The notes below the pieces were generated by a model. The model searched no databases. It saw only the letters and a list, made by a program, of their open reading frames with translations, and was not told where the DNA came from. Both the position numbers and the translations under genes were made by a program. From Microbulbifer agarilyticus S89 (GTDB lineage: Bacteria; Pseudomonadota; Gammaproteobacteria; Pseudomonadales; Cellvibrionaceae), in assembly GCF_000220505.1 (NCBI RefSeq), contig NZ_AFPJ01000030.1, positions 1-64,000 of the forward strand: a DNA stretch of 64,000 nucleotides, in the 5' to 3' direction. Below are positions 35,390 to 45,387 of this stretch, piece after piece. The first letter of the stretch is position 1. Every line of letters starts with the position of its first letter.

Positions 35390-37304
35390 GAAACGCTCTC
35401 CCCATCGGTTCTGTGCACTGTTCGCCGAGATGCGGAATGTACAGCGGCTGAATACTCGCGGTGTCTTCCAGTGGTCGTGACATCCAGTCAAAGAAGACTT
35501 CCCTGGCGACTGGCGCCGCCACCAGCCCACCGCCCTCACCATTCTCCACCAGTACCGATACCGCGATCTGCGGGTCATCCATCGGTGCGAAGGCAACAAA
35601 TAAGGCGTGGTCGCGGTGGCGTTCTTTCAGGGCTTCCGAGTCGTATTTTGCCCCCTGGGCAATACCCACCACCTGCGCGGTACCGGTTTTACCCGCCACC
35701 TTGAAGTCCAGGCCCGCACCAGCGCGCTTGCCGGTACCGTTGGTGGCGTACACCACGGCTTCCATACCCTCGAATACCACATCCCAGTGATCGGGGTGTG
35801 CATCCACATGGTGCAGTACTTCTGGCGGCTGTTCGACACCATCGACCGCCATCACCATTTGCGGACGATAGTGGGTACCGCGGTTGGCAATGGTGGCGGT
35901 CATCACCGCCAGCTGCAGCGGTGTCGCCAGCACAAAGCCCTGCCCCAGTATCGCGTTAAGGCTGTCGCCGGGGAACCACGGCATACCCCGGGCGCCACGC
36001 TTCCAGTCACGCGACGGGAACAAGCCCGGATACTCGCGCGGCAGGTCAATACCGGTTTTCTCCCCCAGGCCAAAGCGCGTGGCAATATCGTGCATCTGGT
36101 CAATGCTCCAGCGCGACGCCAAATCCCAGAAATAAGTATCACAGCTCTCCGCGAGCCCCTGCACCAAATCCACCTGATTACCATGCCCGGTACGCTTCCA
36201 GTCGCGATAAATACGCGGGTCATTGGGCAGTTTGAAGAAACCCGGGTCGCGAATTTTTGTGTCGATTTCAATAATGCCATCCGCCAGACCGCCGAGCCCC
36301 ATCATAGGCTTCAGCGTTGACCCCGGCGGATACTGCCCCTGCACCACACGGTTGAACAGCGGCACATCCAGCGAGTCTCTCAACGCGCTGTAGTCCTTGA
36401 AACTGATACCTGTGACAAACAGGTTGGGGTCGAAGGACGGCTGACTGACGAAGGCGAGAACCCCACCGGTTTTCACGTCGATCGCCACCACGGCACCGCG
36501 CTTGTCGCCAAGCGCGCGGGTGGCAACCTCTTGCAGGCGAGTGTCCAGATGCAGGGTCAGCTCCGCACCCGGCTTGGGATCCTGGCGCTCCAGTACGCGC
36601 AGTACCCGGCCGCGGGCATTGGTCTCGACATTTTCAAACCCGACCTTGCCCAGCAGCAACTCTTCATAGGAACGCTCGAGGCCGACCTTGCCAATACTCT
36701 GGGTTCCGCGGTAGCGGCGCACATCTTCCTCGGTGAAGCCGGAAAGTTCACGCTCGTTAATACGGCCGACGTAGCCGACGCTGTGGGCGAACAGATCCTG
36801 CTCGGGGTAATAGCGCACCAGCTCGGCCTCCACAGAGACACCAACGAGATGGAATTCATTCACGCTGATGCGGGCAATTTCTTCTTCGCTGAGGCGGTAG
36901 CGCAGGGGGACGGGTTCAAATGGACGGCGCCGCGGCAGGCGGCGTTTGAATTTTTCTACATCGCTGTCGTTCAGCTGTACCAGCTGACCAATCAGTTCCA
37001 GCGTGGCGTCCAGGTCCTTGACCCGCTCGCGCACGATCGACAGGGTGTAACTGGGGCGGTTGTCGGCCAGCAGCTGGCCATTGCGATCGTAGATCAGGCC
37101 CCGGGTAGGCGGGACCGGGCGCACCTGAATACGGTTCTCATCGGACTGGGTGCGGTAGTCCTCGAAATTCACCACCTGCAGGTTGTAAAAGCGGGCAACC
37201 AGCACCCCCAGCAGCACTACGACCCCGCAGATGGCCACCAGCATCCGGTTGCGGAATAGCCGCTGCTCCGTGTGGTGATCTTTAAAATGCAGGTTTTCAG
37301 ACAT
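35382..37304 (-). CDS. mrdA: Penicillin-binding protein 2
   Basis: 640 aa, elongation-specific class B transpeptidase. One membrane anchor at about 20-42. Motifs are SxxK at Ser329-Lys332 (STLK), SxD at Ser387-Asp389 (SCD) and KTGT at 539-542. Asp353, Asp368, His374 and Cys388 line up with the zinc ligands described for E. coli PBP2 (350, 365, 371, 384). It cross-links peptides for RodA. It overlaps the rodA start, so translation is probably coupled. Confidence 0.97.
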   Translation of the reverse strand: MSENLHFKDHHTEQRLFRNRMLVAICGVVVLLGVLVARFYNLQVVNFEDYRTQSDENRIQVRPVPPTRGLIYDRNGQLLADNRPSYTLSIVRERVKDLDATLELIGQLVQLNDSDVEKFKRRLPRRRPFEPVPLRYRLSEEEIARISVNEFHLVGVSVEAELVRYYPEQDLFAHSVGYVGRINERELSGFTEEDVRRYRGTQSIGKVGLERSYEELLLGKVGFENVETNARGRVLRVLERQDPKPGAELTLHLDTRLQEVATRALGDKRGAVVAIDVKTGGVLAFVSQPSFDPNLFVTGISFKDYSALRDSLDVPLFNRVVQGQYPPGSTLKPMMGLGGLADGIIEIDTKIRDPGFFKLPNDPRIYRDWKRTGHGNQVDLVQGLAESCDTYFWDLASRWSIDQMHDIATRFGLGEKTGIDLPREYPGLFPSRDWKRGARGMPWFPGDSLNAILGQGFVLATPLQLAVMTATIANRGTHYRPQMVMAVDGVEQPPEVLHHVDAHPDHWDVVFEGMEAVVYATNGTGKRAGAGLDFKVAGKTGTAQVVGIAQGAKYDSEALKERHRDHALFVAFAPMDDPQIAVSVLVENGEGGGLVAAPVAREVFFDWMSRPLEDTASIQPLYIPHLGEQCTEPMGRAFRG

Positions 37305-37462
37305 GCTGGTGAATACAGATTATTCGGTGGCGCGAAAATGACCACGAAGTGTACACAAGTTTGCTGTCCCTGCGGAAGTAAACCACTGCTCATAACAGCC
37401 ATTTACAGTGCATCAATAGGCACGGTTATCCAGCTACTGAGACCCCGCCCACGGGCACCGGT

Positions 37463-37939
37463 TCACTTGTGATAGGGGTGACCCGCAAGCAGTGTCCAGG
37501 CACGGTAGAGCTGTTCCGCCAGCAGCACGCGCACCAGTGGGTGCGGCATGGTGAGTGCCGACAGCGACCACTTCTGGTTGGCGCGGGCCACGCACTCCGG
37601 CGCCAGTCCATCGGGCCCACCGATCAGCAGGCATACGTTGTCGCCGCCCATCTGCCAGTCCGCCAGCTCGCGGGATAGCTGCTCTGTACTCCAGGACTTG
37701 CCCTTCACTTCCAGCGCGACCACATGTTCCCGCGGCTGGATGGCGGCGAGCATCGCCTCGCCCTCTTTCTGTCGGGCTTTCTCTACCAGGGCGGGGGAGT
37801 TTTTCTGGCCGCGATTGCCGAGCGGGATTTCGACCATTTCCAGGGTCAGCTCCCGCGGCAGGCGCTTGGCGTACTCGTTGTACCCCTCCTGCACCCACCC
37901 GGGCATCTTGCCGCCGGCAGCAATTATTCTGATCTTCAC
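37463..37939 (-). CDS. rlmH: 23S rRNA (pseudouridine-1915-N3) methyltransferase
   Basis: 158 aa, a SPOUT methyltransferase of the usual 155-160 residues. The SAM-binding knot residues are seen in [12 protein letters not shown] (about 103-114), and the C-terminal [23 protein letters not shown] is characteristic. It methylates pseudouridine 1915 in helix 69 of 23S rRNA. Located between rsfS and mrdA, as in most gammaproteobacteria. Confidence 0.97.
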   Translation of the reverse strand: MKIRIIAAGGKMPGWVQEGYNEYAKRLPRELTLEMVEIPLGNRGQKNSPALVEKARQKEGEAMLAAIQPREHVVALEVKGKSWSTEQLSRELADWQMGGDNVCLLIGGPDGLAPECVARANQKWSLSALTMPHPLVRVLLAEQLYRAWTLLAGHPYHK

Positions 37940-37975
37940 GAGGATGGCATCTTCACGAAAGACAAGCTGACAAGA

Positions 37976-38338
37976 TCAGTCTTGGTGAGGGTCGGAGCCA
38001 TCCGCATCCTGGCGGGTGTTCGGGGTCATGGACCAGAGCTTTTCCAGGTCGTAGAAACCGCGGGTTTCCGCCTGCATCACGTGCACCACCACGTCACCGT
38101 AATCCACCAGCACCCACTCGCCCTGGTCCATTCCTTCGACACCGATGGGGCGAATACCCGCTTCCTTGCCATCCTCGACCACATTGTTGGCCAGGGATTT
38201 CACCTGACGGTTGGAGGTACCCGTGCAAATGATCAACGTTTCCATCACGTCGCTCAGTCCGGACACATCCATGGAAACAATGTCTTTACCCTTGAGGTCT
38301 TCCAGTGCGTTTACCGCAATTGATTTGATATCAGTCAT
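37976..38338 (-). CDS. rsfS: Ribosomal silencing factor RsfS
   Basis: 120 aa. The Iojap/RsfS fold is shown by the N-terminal NALEDLKGKDIVSMDVSGLS, the central ICTGTSNRQVKSLANNVV and the C-terminal WVLVDYGDVVVHVMQAETRGFYDLEKLW. It binds ribosomal protein L14 and blocks subunit joining in starvation. It sits 33 bases after nadD and 36 before rlmH. Confidence 0.97.
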   Translation of the reverse strand: MTDIKSIAVNALEDLKGKDIVSMDVSGLSDVMETLIICTGTSNRQVKSLANNVVEDGKEAGIRPIGVEGMDQGEWVLVDYGDVVVHVMQAETRGFYDLEKLWSMTPNTRQDADGSDPHQD

Positions 38339-38371
38339 AACACCTGTATCGGGAGCCTATGCTCCACCGTT

Positions 38372-39028
38372 TTAGCGCTCCTGTTGATAGAGCCCTTGAG
38401 ATTGAATGTAGTCCAGCACCCGCTCCGGCAGTAAAAACTGCGGGGAGCGACCACTGTGTATTTGATGGCGAATATCCGTGGCAGAAATCGGCAGTAAACG
38501 CCGCTCCTGCACCAGGATCTTGCCCGCCGGTTGCCGCTGGATATCCGCCAGCGCGCCACGCCGGGCCGCCAATAGGTCCGCGACCTGCCCGCTTGCCGGC
38601 AGCTCCCAGCCCGGTCGTGCCACCACCACCAGGTGGGCCAGCTCGAGCAATCGTTGCCAGCGATGCCAGCTGGGCAGCCCCAGCAGGGAATCCATCCCCA
38701 TACAAAAGGAAATAGACACCCCTGTGCCCAACTCACTGCGCAACTCCTCGAACGTATCCACGGTGTACGTGGGGCCGGCACGCAGCAGCTCGCGAGGGTC
38801 CAGCACCAACTCCGGACAGTCATCCAGAGCCAGCGCCAGCATCTCCCGCCGTTTTTCCGCCGTGACACCGGGCGCGGCGCGGTGCGCGGGCTGGTGCGAC
38901 GGCAGCAGGCGCATTTCGTCAAAACCCAGTGACTGCTTCAGCTCCAGTGCCATGCGCAGATGGCCGAAGTGAATCGGGTCAAAGGTGCCGCCGAACAGCG
39001 CCAGGGTATTCGACGAGCGCGCAGTCAT
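38372..39028 (-). CDS. nadD: Nicotinate-nucleotide adenylyltransferase
   Basis: 218 aa from ATG 39028, which overlaps the proA stop as ATGA; an earlier in-frame ATG lies within proA. The nucleotidyltransferase motif [15 protein letters not shown] (H-x-G-H) is at about 14-28 and the [10 protein letters not shown] block near the C-terminus corresponds to the ISxTxxR motif. It adenylates nicotinate mononucleotide in NAD synthesis. Translationally coupled to proA. Confidence 0.96.
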   Translation of the reverse strand: MTARSSNTLALFGGTFDPIHFGHLRMALELKQSLGFDEMRLLPSHQPAHRAAPGVTAEKRREMLALALDDCPELVLDPRELLRAGPTYTVDTFEELRSELGTGVSISFCMGMDSLLGLPSWHRWQRLLELAHLVVVARPGWELPASGQVADLLAARRGALADIQRQPAGKILVQERRLLPISATDIRHQIHSGRSPQFLLPERVLDYIQSQGLYQQER

Positions 39029-40320
39029 TGGCGAATTTGCCCGTCGCCAAATACGATCCATTTCTGTGAGGTCAGGCCTTCCAGGCCCACCGGGCCACGG
39101 GCGTGGATCTTATCGGTACTGATACCAATTTCCGCACCCAGGCCGTACTCGAAACCGTCGGCAAAACGCGTCGACGCATTCACGATCACGGAACTCGAAT
39201 CCACTTCCGCCATAAACCGGCGCGCGCGGGTGTAGTCCTCGGTAACGATCGCTTCGGTGTGGCCGGAGCTGTACTGCGCGATATGTTCCATCGCCGCATC
39301 CATATCCACCACCACGCGAATCGACAGTACCGGTGCCAGATATTCCGTCGCCCAGTCTTCCTCGGTGGCGGGTAATGCCTGCGGCAGGATCGAACGCGTT
39401 TTGTCGCAGCCGCGCAGCTCAACACCTTTGTCACTGTAGGCAGCGGCGAGGCGCGGCAGAAACTCTGCGGCCACCGCCTCAGCCACCAGCAGAGTCTCCA
39501 TCGCATTGCACACGCCATAGCGATGGGTCTTGGCATTGAGCGCAATATTAAATGCTTTTTCCGTATCCGCCCGGTCATCCAGGTACACGTGGCAGATACC
39601 ATCGAGATGCTTGATCACCGGAACCCGGGCCTCGCGGCTGATACGCTCGATCAGACCCTTGCCACCGCGCGGTACGATCACGTCTACAAACTCCGGCATC
39701 GAAATCAGTGCACCCACCGCCGCGCGATCAGTGGTATCCACCACCTGCACCGCCGCTTCCGGCAACCCCACCTGCTGCAGACCAGAGGTAATACACGCGG
39801 CAATGGCCCCGTTGGAGTGCAGCGCTTCGCTACCGCCACGCAAAATAGTGGCGTTGCCCGACTTCAGGCAAAGGCTGGCGGCATCAATGGTCACATTCGG
39901 GCGAGATTCATAAATAATCCCCACCACCCCGAGGGGCACGCGCATTTTGCCAAGCTGAATACCACTGGGGCGGTATTTCAAATCGCTCACCTCACCCACC
40001 GGATCGGGCAACTCTGCGATTTGCAGTAGCCCTTCGATCATGGCGTCGATGCGCGCGTCGTTCAGCTCCAGGCGGTCCAACAGGGCCGCGTCCAGGCCGT
40101 TGTCGCGGCCATTCTGCATGTCCTGGGCGTTGGCCGCCGCCAGTTGCGGTCGCTGCTTATCCAGCTCCGCGGCGATCGCCTTGAGCGCAGCGTTTTTCAC
40201 TCCAGTGTCGGCGCGAGCCATCAGACGGGCTGCTGCGCGCGCGGCGCGGCCCATGGCCTGCATCTTCTGTTCAGTACTTTGTTGACTGCCCTGCTGCTCG
40301 GTGGCGCTGACACTGTTCAC
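39025..40320 (-). CDS. proA: Glutamate-5-semialdehyde dehydrogenase (gamma-glutamyl phosphate reductase)
   Basis: 431 aa, GTG start at 40320 with GGAGAT upstream. It is an aldehyde-dehydrogenase-fold enzyme reducing gamma-glutamyl phosphate to glutamate semialdehyde in proline synthesis. Catalytic Cys271 lies in [13 protein letters not shown], and [16 protein letters not shown] and [14 protein letters not shown] are the cofactor-binding blocks. proB is not next to it. It heads the proA-nadD-rsfS-rlmH run. Confidence 0.97.
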   Translation of the reverse strand: MNSVSATEQQGSQQSTEQKMQAMGRAARAAARLMARADTGVKNAALKAIAAELDKQRPQLAAANAQDMQNGRDNGLDAALLDRLELNDARIDAMIEGLLQIAELPDPVGEVSDLKYRPSGIQLGKMRVPLGVVGIIYESRPNVTIDAASLCLKSGNATILRGGSEALHSNGAIAACITSGLQQVGLPEAAVQVVDTTDRAAVGALISMPEFVDVIVPRGGKGLIERISREARVPVIKHLDGICHVYLDDRADTEKAFNIALNAKTHRYGVCNAMETLLVAEAVAAEFLPRLAAAYSDKGVELRGCDKTRSILPQALPATEEDWATEYLAPVLSIRVVVDMDAAMEHIAQYSSGHTEAIVTEDYTRARRFMAEVDSSSVIVNASTRFADGFEYGLGAEIGISTDKIHARGPVGLEGLTSQKWIVFGDGQIRQ

Positions 40321-40431
40321 TGCTTATCTCCATGCATTACACGCTATCGGTCCGGGACCTTTGCCGGTCCCGCGTCATTCTGTCCGGTCTCCGCCGACGA
40401 GCTTCGCCATTCCCGCCCAACAGGAAGGCGT

Positions 40432-40489
40432 CCAAAAGAAAACCGCCAATAAGAAAGTCGCCAAATAGAAAGCCGCCGGAAAAAGGCCG
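40432..40489. repeat. 15-bp degenerate tandem repeat upstream of proA
   Basis: Four units of the form CCAAATAGAAAGCCG (40432-40445, 40446-40460, 40461-40475, 40476-40489) in the gap between the DUF2339 gene stop (40538) and the proA start (40320). Confidence 0.8.
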
Positions 40490-40537
40490 CGCAGTATACC
40501 GTAAGCGCGGCCAAAAAATGGTCTGGATTGGCTTGAG

Positions 40538-43195
40538 TTAAGCGGAATCCTGCGGTTTCACCCCCAATTTCTGGTGGAGGTAGGCGATCCCCAGCAATGC
40601 GAGCCCCATGCCCATAAACGAGGCCACCCGCAGCAGCCCCTCAAGCCCGGACATATCCACCAGAAACAGCTTGACGATCACCAGTGCCAAAAGCGCCATA
40701 CCGCCCTGGTAAGCGCTGCGCCAGCCACGCCAGCTGGCAACCAGGATCGCGATGACCGCAACCGCCAGCCACACCGCCGAATAGGTGTAGAGCTCGCCGG
40801 TGCTTGCCGGTGTATCGAGGCGGATATTGCCCTGCCACAGGTGTCGCACCTCAAGCGATATCCACACAAATGCCGCAAGTGCCGCCAACAGCCCGGCAAA
40901 GCGGCGCACACTGGGCAAGTAATAGCGACTGGCCAGTGCCGCCAGCAACACGGGCCCGGCAAACGCCGGGATCAGCATATTCGCCAGCGGGCGCTCGCCA
41001 ATCTCGCGCCACACCGAGGGCTCACTCAATGCAGTGGCCAGTAGAATCAGGATGTAACAGCCGAGCCCGGCCAGCATCAGCACGCGTGCGTAGCCGTCGT
41101 ACCAGCGACCAAAGCTGCCACTAAGCAAGCTCTTGCGGTAATAAACGAGGCCCAGGCAGGTAAACAGCCACATATCAATGACCGCCTCGGCAAAGCTGAA
41201 CTCGGCAGCGAGCGCATTGCCGTTGTAGAGCCAGTAACGGCACTCCGCCCACAGAGTGAGCACCAGCAGGTGCAGGGCAGCCGCTTCCGCCCAGCGCGCC
41301 AAACTAGCCGGTACCGAATCCACTGGCTGGGAAGCGGCAAGTAGTCGCGCAGCGATCCAGGCGCACAGGGTCGCGCCACCATAAGTCCACAGCGACCAGT
41401 GCGCGACGTTTTCATAGCTGAGCAGCCACGGGTTCAATGTCAGCCGCACCACTACCACCAGCAACACCGCCTTCAGCAACCAGCCGAGCGCGGGCATATC
41501 AAAGCGGCGGATCACCCACGCCAGGGATATCGCCTGCAGTGCGAGTGCCAGGGTAAGACTCGCCTGCTGCAGCCACAGGCACACCGCCAGGCTGTAGGCG
41601 AAATGGGCGGCGATAAACAGCCATACCACCATGCCCCGCGACCAGTGTTTACCGACACCACGACTGCCCAGCAGCATGAAGATGGCGCCAAATATTGCCG
41701 CATACAGACACCACAAATATTGCGGCAGGAAGTCCCCGGCAAGGGCATACCCCAGCAACAGCGACAACAGTGGCGCCATCACCGCCAGCGACGCCCACCA
41801 GGCCGCAGTGACCGCCCGCGCTTTACTCTCGCCGCTACCCACCGCGAAATAGTTGAATACGGCAAAACCACTAAACAGCAGCGTGTTGACCAGCAGGTAG
41901 GTCAAAAATGGGCTGTGCAGTTCGGGGGCCATTGGCGACAAACGCAGGGGTTCACCGCCTACCTGATTGGCGAACCAGGCCGCCACCTGCCCAAGAAACA
42001 GCACCCAGGGTACCGGCGCCAGGCGCGGAGTCTGGCGTGCGGCCAGTAAGGTCACAATCGCGAGCGGGCTCCAGGCCCAGATCGCCGAAGACAGAAAACC
42101 TTCTCGCAAAATGGATATGCACTGCGCGGCGACCAGTAACAGCAGGCTGGGCAGCACCAGCGCGCCCTGCTGACTGGTATCCGGGATACGCAGGCGCAGC
42201 AGCCAGTCCCGTGGAATGACGGCCAGAATCAGGTAGGCGACGACCGCCAGATAGGGACCGCGCCAACCATCGGCCTGGTGCCCAACCAGGGAAACCAGCC
42301 ACCACAGCAGTGCTCCGGCCAGCAATCCAAGCCAGAGCCAGCTGCGATAAACGTGGCGCAGGAGCAGCAGTACCGATGCGGAGATGATGAGTGCATACAC
42401 CATTGCCCCAAGGACATTGCCGGAATCACTGGAGACCAGAATCGGTACCGAATAAGCACCGAGCATGCCGATAGCGGCCAATACCGGGCCGTGCAAGCGC
42501 GCCAACCACATGGTCACCAGCGCCACCAGCGCCAGGGCACCAAACGCAACCCCGGGCTCGATAAAGTGATACAGATGCACCGCGGAAAGAACGGCCGCAA
42601 ATGCGGTTATGGCACCACCGGCGGCGAGGGCGGCAAAGGTCGGGTGGGTACCACCGGTTTTGCGGCGCAACACTTCCGCGGCAATGTACAGCGCCAGCGC
42701 CGTCACCAGCCCCAGTACCACCCTGACCTTGGGTCCGAGCATGCCCTGCTCGATTCCGTAGCGGGCCAGAAATACCCCGGACAGCGCCACACAGGCGCCA
42801 CCGAGCCACACCATCCAGTTTTTCTGCAGGTTCGCGAAAAAGCGACCGCCTGCGGTGGGCCCTGCAGGCGAACGCTTCTCCGCTTGCCGGCGCCAGCGCT
42901 GGCTGCGGGGTTTCTGCGGTGTCGCCGACGGAGGCTGACCCAAATCGAGATCCAGTTCGAGCGTATCGGACTCTGGTGGCGATTGCGCAGCGGTGGGAAA
43001 TACATCGTTATCGCCCGCAGCACTGCGGTTCTGGCCCGTGGCTTCGCCCAGCTCAGACACTTCGTCCAGGCGCGCACTCAAATTGCGCACCTCTCTGCGC
43101 AACTGCTTTACCTCGGCAAAGGCAAACATCCCCATAAATGCGCCAACGATGATCGAGATGATCAGCAGGACGCCGAGTAACACAAAATTTTCCAT
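40538..43195 (-). CDS. DUF2339 multi-pass membrane protein
   Basis: 885 aa. One N-terminal helix (5-27) is followed by a coiled-coil stretch (KQLRREVRNLSARLDEVSEL) and a hydrophilic Pro/Arg-rich linker to about 125. Roughly 25 further hydrophobic helices run to the C-terminus. The family block NWMVWLGGACVALSGVFLARYGIEQG (about 130-155) is typical of DUF2339. Function unknown; members are inner-membrane proteins found widely in gammaproteobacteria. It is preceded by the Lon-domain gene on the same strand, 111 bases away. Confidence 0.88.
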   Translation of the reverse strand: MENFVLLGVLLIISIIVGAFMGMFAFAEVKQLRREVRNLSARLDEVSELGEATGQNRSAAGDNDVFPTAAQSPPESDTLELDLDLGQPPSATPQKPRSQRWRRQAEKRSPAGPTAGGRFFANLQKNWMVWLGGACVALSGVFLARYGIEQGMLGPKVRVVLGLVTALALYIAAEVLRRKTGGTHPTFAALAAGGAITAFAAVLSAVHLYHFIEPGVAFGALALVALVTMWLARLHGPVLAAIGMLGAYSVPILVSSDSGNVLGAMVYALIISASVLLLLRHVYRSWLWLGLLAGALLWWLVSLVGHQADGWRGPYLAVVAYLILAVIPRDWLLRLRIPDTSQQGALVLPSLLLLVAAQCISILREGFLSSAIWAWSPLAIVTLLAARQTPRLAPVPWVLFLGQVAAWFANQVGGEPLRLSPMAPELHSPFLTYLLVNTLLFSGFAVFNYFAVGSGESKARAVTAAWWASLAVMAPLLSLLLGYALAGDFLPQYLWCLYAAIFGAIFMLLGSRGVGKHWSRGMVVWLFIAAHFAYSLAVCLWLQQASLTLALALQAISLAWVIRRFDMPALGWLLKAVLLVVVVRLTLNPWLLSYENVAHWSLWTYGGATLCAWIAARLLAASQPVDSVPASLARWAEAAALHLLVLTLWAECRYWLYNGNALAAEFSFAEAVIDMWLFTCLGLVYYRKSLLSGSFGRWYDGYARVLMLAGLGCYILILLATALSEPSVWREIGERPLANMLIPAFAGPVLLAALASRYYLPSVRRFAGLLAALAAFVWISLEVRHLWQGNIRLDTPASTGELYTYSAVWLAVAVIAILVASWRGWRSAYQGGMALLALVIVKLFLVDMSGLEGLLRVASFMGMGLALLGIAYLHQKLGVKPQDSA

Positions 43196-43270
43196 AGCGT
43201 TCTTTCAGGTTTTATTGTTTTGTTTCTCTCAGCCACAGCGGTCCACTCCCCCGCCGCTGTTGCTGTTACT

Positions 43271-43312
43271 CCTTGGCGCCTACCCCTTGGCGCCTACCCC
43301 TTGGCGCTACTC
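43271..43312. repeat. 14-bp tandem repeat over the stop codon of the Lon-domain gene
   Basis: CCTTGGCGCCTACC occurs at 43271-43284 and 43285-43298, followed by a partial diverged unit (CCTTGGCGCTACTC, 43299-43312) that contains the stop codon of the minus-strand gene ending at 43307. Confidence 0.82.
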
Positions 43313-43882
43313 CTTAGCCCAGCGATCCAAATTGGCAGCGATACTTGCCAGCCGCTCCAGCGGATCGTGACTCGCCAGCAATTCCACGCGCGCCGCATCC
43401 TCCAGCGGCAGCAGCTGTGCCAACTGCCAGGACAGCGCCTCCGCAGACTCAACCGGGGCAAACTTCAGTGCCAAAGTTGCCGCGTGTTGCTTTAAGTCGT
43501 TCAGCACCGCAAGCAGGCCATCGCAGCTCTCCGGCACCGGGTGCGACTCCTCGTCGGGCAGCCACTCCACTTCCGCCATCAGCAGGCCATCTTCCTCGCG
43601 GTGGGTCTCCAACACACGGAAGCGGGACTCACCGGCCACATCGATATGCAGCAGCCCCTCTTCACCCTGGCTCCAGTCCACCACGCGCACATACAGTCCC
43701 AGCGGCCAGACTTCCGAAGGCCCCACCTCTTTGCCGTTGCGAATCAACACGACGCCGAAACCGGTGTCGGATTTCATGGACTCGGTCACCAACCGCAGAT
43801 AGCGCTGTTCGAAGATACGCAGCGGCAGCGTCACCCCGGGAAACAGGGCCATGTTGAGAGGAAAGAGCGGAATAAGTGACAA
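43307..43882 (-). CDS. LON peptidase substrate-binding domain protein
   Basis: 191 aa from a TTG at 43882, chosen because AGAGAG lies just upstream and the domain begins at once (SLIPLFPLNMALFPG). The long open frame further upstream is not family-like. The sequence matches the Lon N-terminal domain only (LPLRIFEQRYLRLVTESMKS, VGVVLI-type strand), with no ATPase or protease part. Such stand-alone proteins have no settled function. It is divergent from the ypfJ-like gene. Confidence 0.88.
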   Translation of the reverse strand: MSLIPLFPLNMALFPGVTLPLRIFEQRYLRLVTESMKSDTGFGVVLIRNGKEVGPSEVWPLGLYVRVVDWSQGEEGLLHIDVAGESRFRVLETHREEDGLLMAEVEWLPDEESHPVPESCDGLLAVLNDLKQHAATLALKFAPVESAEALSWQLAQLLPLEDAARVELLASHDPLERLASIAANLDRWAKE

Positions 43883-44070
43883 AATACTGACTCTCTGGTT
43901 GCACGTGGATGGGACAACGATACCACTCCTGCGGATGGCACAAGAATAATCTCCCGACGCGCAAACAAAAAATCGCGCCATCTGATCTATGCTCAGAACT
44001 ATGTGCGAAGTGAAATCGCAGATGTGCAACGCGGTTGCCCATCAACGATCGTGAATCAAGAGGTATCACC

Positions 44071-44976
44071 ATGCGTTGGCGCCAGGGTCGCAGAAGCTCG
44101 AATGTTGAAGATCGCCGCGGAGAAAAATCACCGGGAGGCGGCGGCCTGGGAGGGATGGGCAACCTGCTCGCGCTGGCCCCTTTCCTGCTGCGCAGCAAAA
44201 CCGGCTGGCTGATTCTCGCCGCCCTCGCCGCCCTGTACTTCTTTGGCGGCAACCTGTTTAGCGGCATGCAGACAACCGAATCCCCAAGCCTGGGCCCGGA
44301 CGCACAGACCGCGCCGGGCACCCCCGGGGCCACGGACGAACTGGCGCAGTTTGTCGCGGTCGTGCTGGGGTCCACCGAAGATGTATGGGGTGGCATATTC
44401 CAGCAGGCCGGCTCCCAATACATGGCACCCAAACTGGTGCTGTACACCGACGCAGTGCGTTCCGCCTGTGGCTTGAGCTCTGCCGCGGTAGGACCCTTTT
44501 ACTGCCCGGGTGACCAGAAAGTGTACCTGGACCTGAGTTTCCTCAACGAACTCAAGAAACTAGGTGCCCCCGGGGACTTCGCCTTCGCCTACGTGATCGC
44601 CCACGAAGTGGGCCACCATGTGCAGAACCTACAGGGCACTTCCGCGCAGGTGCAACAGGCGCGCATGCGCGCCGACAAGGTAACCGCAAACCGGCTCTCG
44701 GTAATGCTGGAACTACAGGCCGACTGCTACGCCGGCGTATGGGCGTTTTACGCCAACCGCGACAAGCAAATGCTCGAGCCTGGGGACGTAGAGGAGGGTC
44801 TGCGTGCCGCGGCCGCAGTGGGTGACGATCACCTGCAACGCCGCGCCGGCCGCGCCGTATCGCCCGACGCATTTACCCACGGCAGCGCTGAGCAACGCGC
44901 CTACTGGTTCAATCGCGGATTCAGCACCGGCGATGTGAACCAGTGCAACACCTTTGCCGCGCTATCCGGACAGTGA
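44071..44976 (+). CDS. Neutral zinc metallopeptidase, YpfJ family
   Basis: 301 aa from ATG 44071 with AAGAGGT upstream. N-terminal motif MRWRQGRRSSNVEDRRG, a single membrane helix at about 46-62, then the zinc-binding HEVGHH at 178-183 within AFAYVIAHEVGHHVQNLQG. The block LELQADCYAGVWA supplies the third ligand. The catalytic part is probably periplasmic. Family substrate unknown. The start at 44035 in the same frame lacks a ribosome-binding site and is rejected. Confidence 0.93.
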   Translation: MRWRQGRRSSNVEDRRGEKSPGGGGLGGMGNLLALAPFLLRSKTGWLILAALAALYFFGGNLFSGMQTTESPSLGPDAQTAPGTPGATDELAQFVAVVLGSTEDVWGGIFQQAGSQYMAPKLVLYTDAVRSACGLSSAAVGPFYCPGDQKVYLDLSFLNELKKLGAPGDFAFAYVIAHEVGHHVQNLQGTSAQVQQARMRADKVTANRLSVMLELQADCYAGVWAFYANRDKQMLEPGDVEEGLRAAAAVGDDHLQRRAGRAVSPDAFTHGSAEQRAYWFNRGFSTGDVNQCNTFAALSGQ

Positions 44977-45051
44977 GTAGCGCCCCAGTTCGTTACGCAC
45001 TAAGCTTGCCGCTCAACAAACACTTCATCACCAATAAATAGGGAGATACCC

Positions 45052-45333
45052 GTGCCAAGAGCAACAGCACGCCACATTCTGGTTGAAACTGAAGCCCAGT
45101 GTCAGGACCTGAAAAAGCAAATCGAAGACGGCGCCGATTTCGGAAAAATTGCCCAGCAATACTCCAAGTGCCCGTCCGGCCGCAATGGCGGCGACCTGGG
45201 TGAGTTCGGTCAGGGTCAGATGGTGCCGGAATTCGACAAGGTGGTTTTCAACGATGAGTTGAACAAGGTACACGGCCCGGTGAAAACCCAGTTTGGCTAT
45301 CACCTGCTGGAAGTGACCAGCCGCAGCGCGTGA
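45052..45333 (+). CDS. Parvulin-type peptidyl-prolyl isomerase
   Basis: 93 aa, GTG start with AGGGAGA upstream. A single PpiC/parvulin domain: ATARHILVETEAQC at the start, YSKCPSGRNGGDLGEFGQGQMVPEFDKV in the middle and KTQFGYHLLEV at the end. There is no signal peptide, so it is cytosolic like E. coli PpiC. It speeds cis-trans isomerisation of prolyl bonds. It is followed by the palindromic element at 45388-45497. Confidence 0.95.
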   Translation: MPRATARHILVETEAQCQDLKKQIEDGADFGKIAQQYSKCPSGRNGGDLGEFGQGQMVPEFDKVVFNDELNKVHGPVKTQFGYHLLEVTSRSA

Positions 45334-45387
45334 TTTAAAAGCTCAGGGCATCAATGACACAGATGCCCGATGCTAAGGTGCCGGTAC

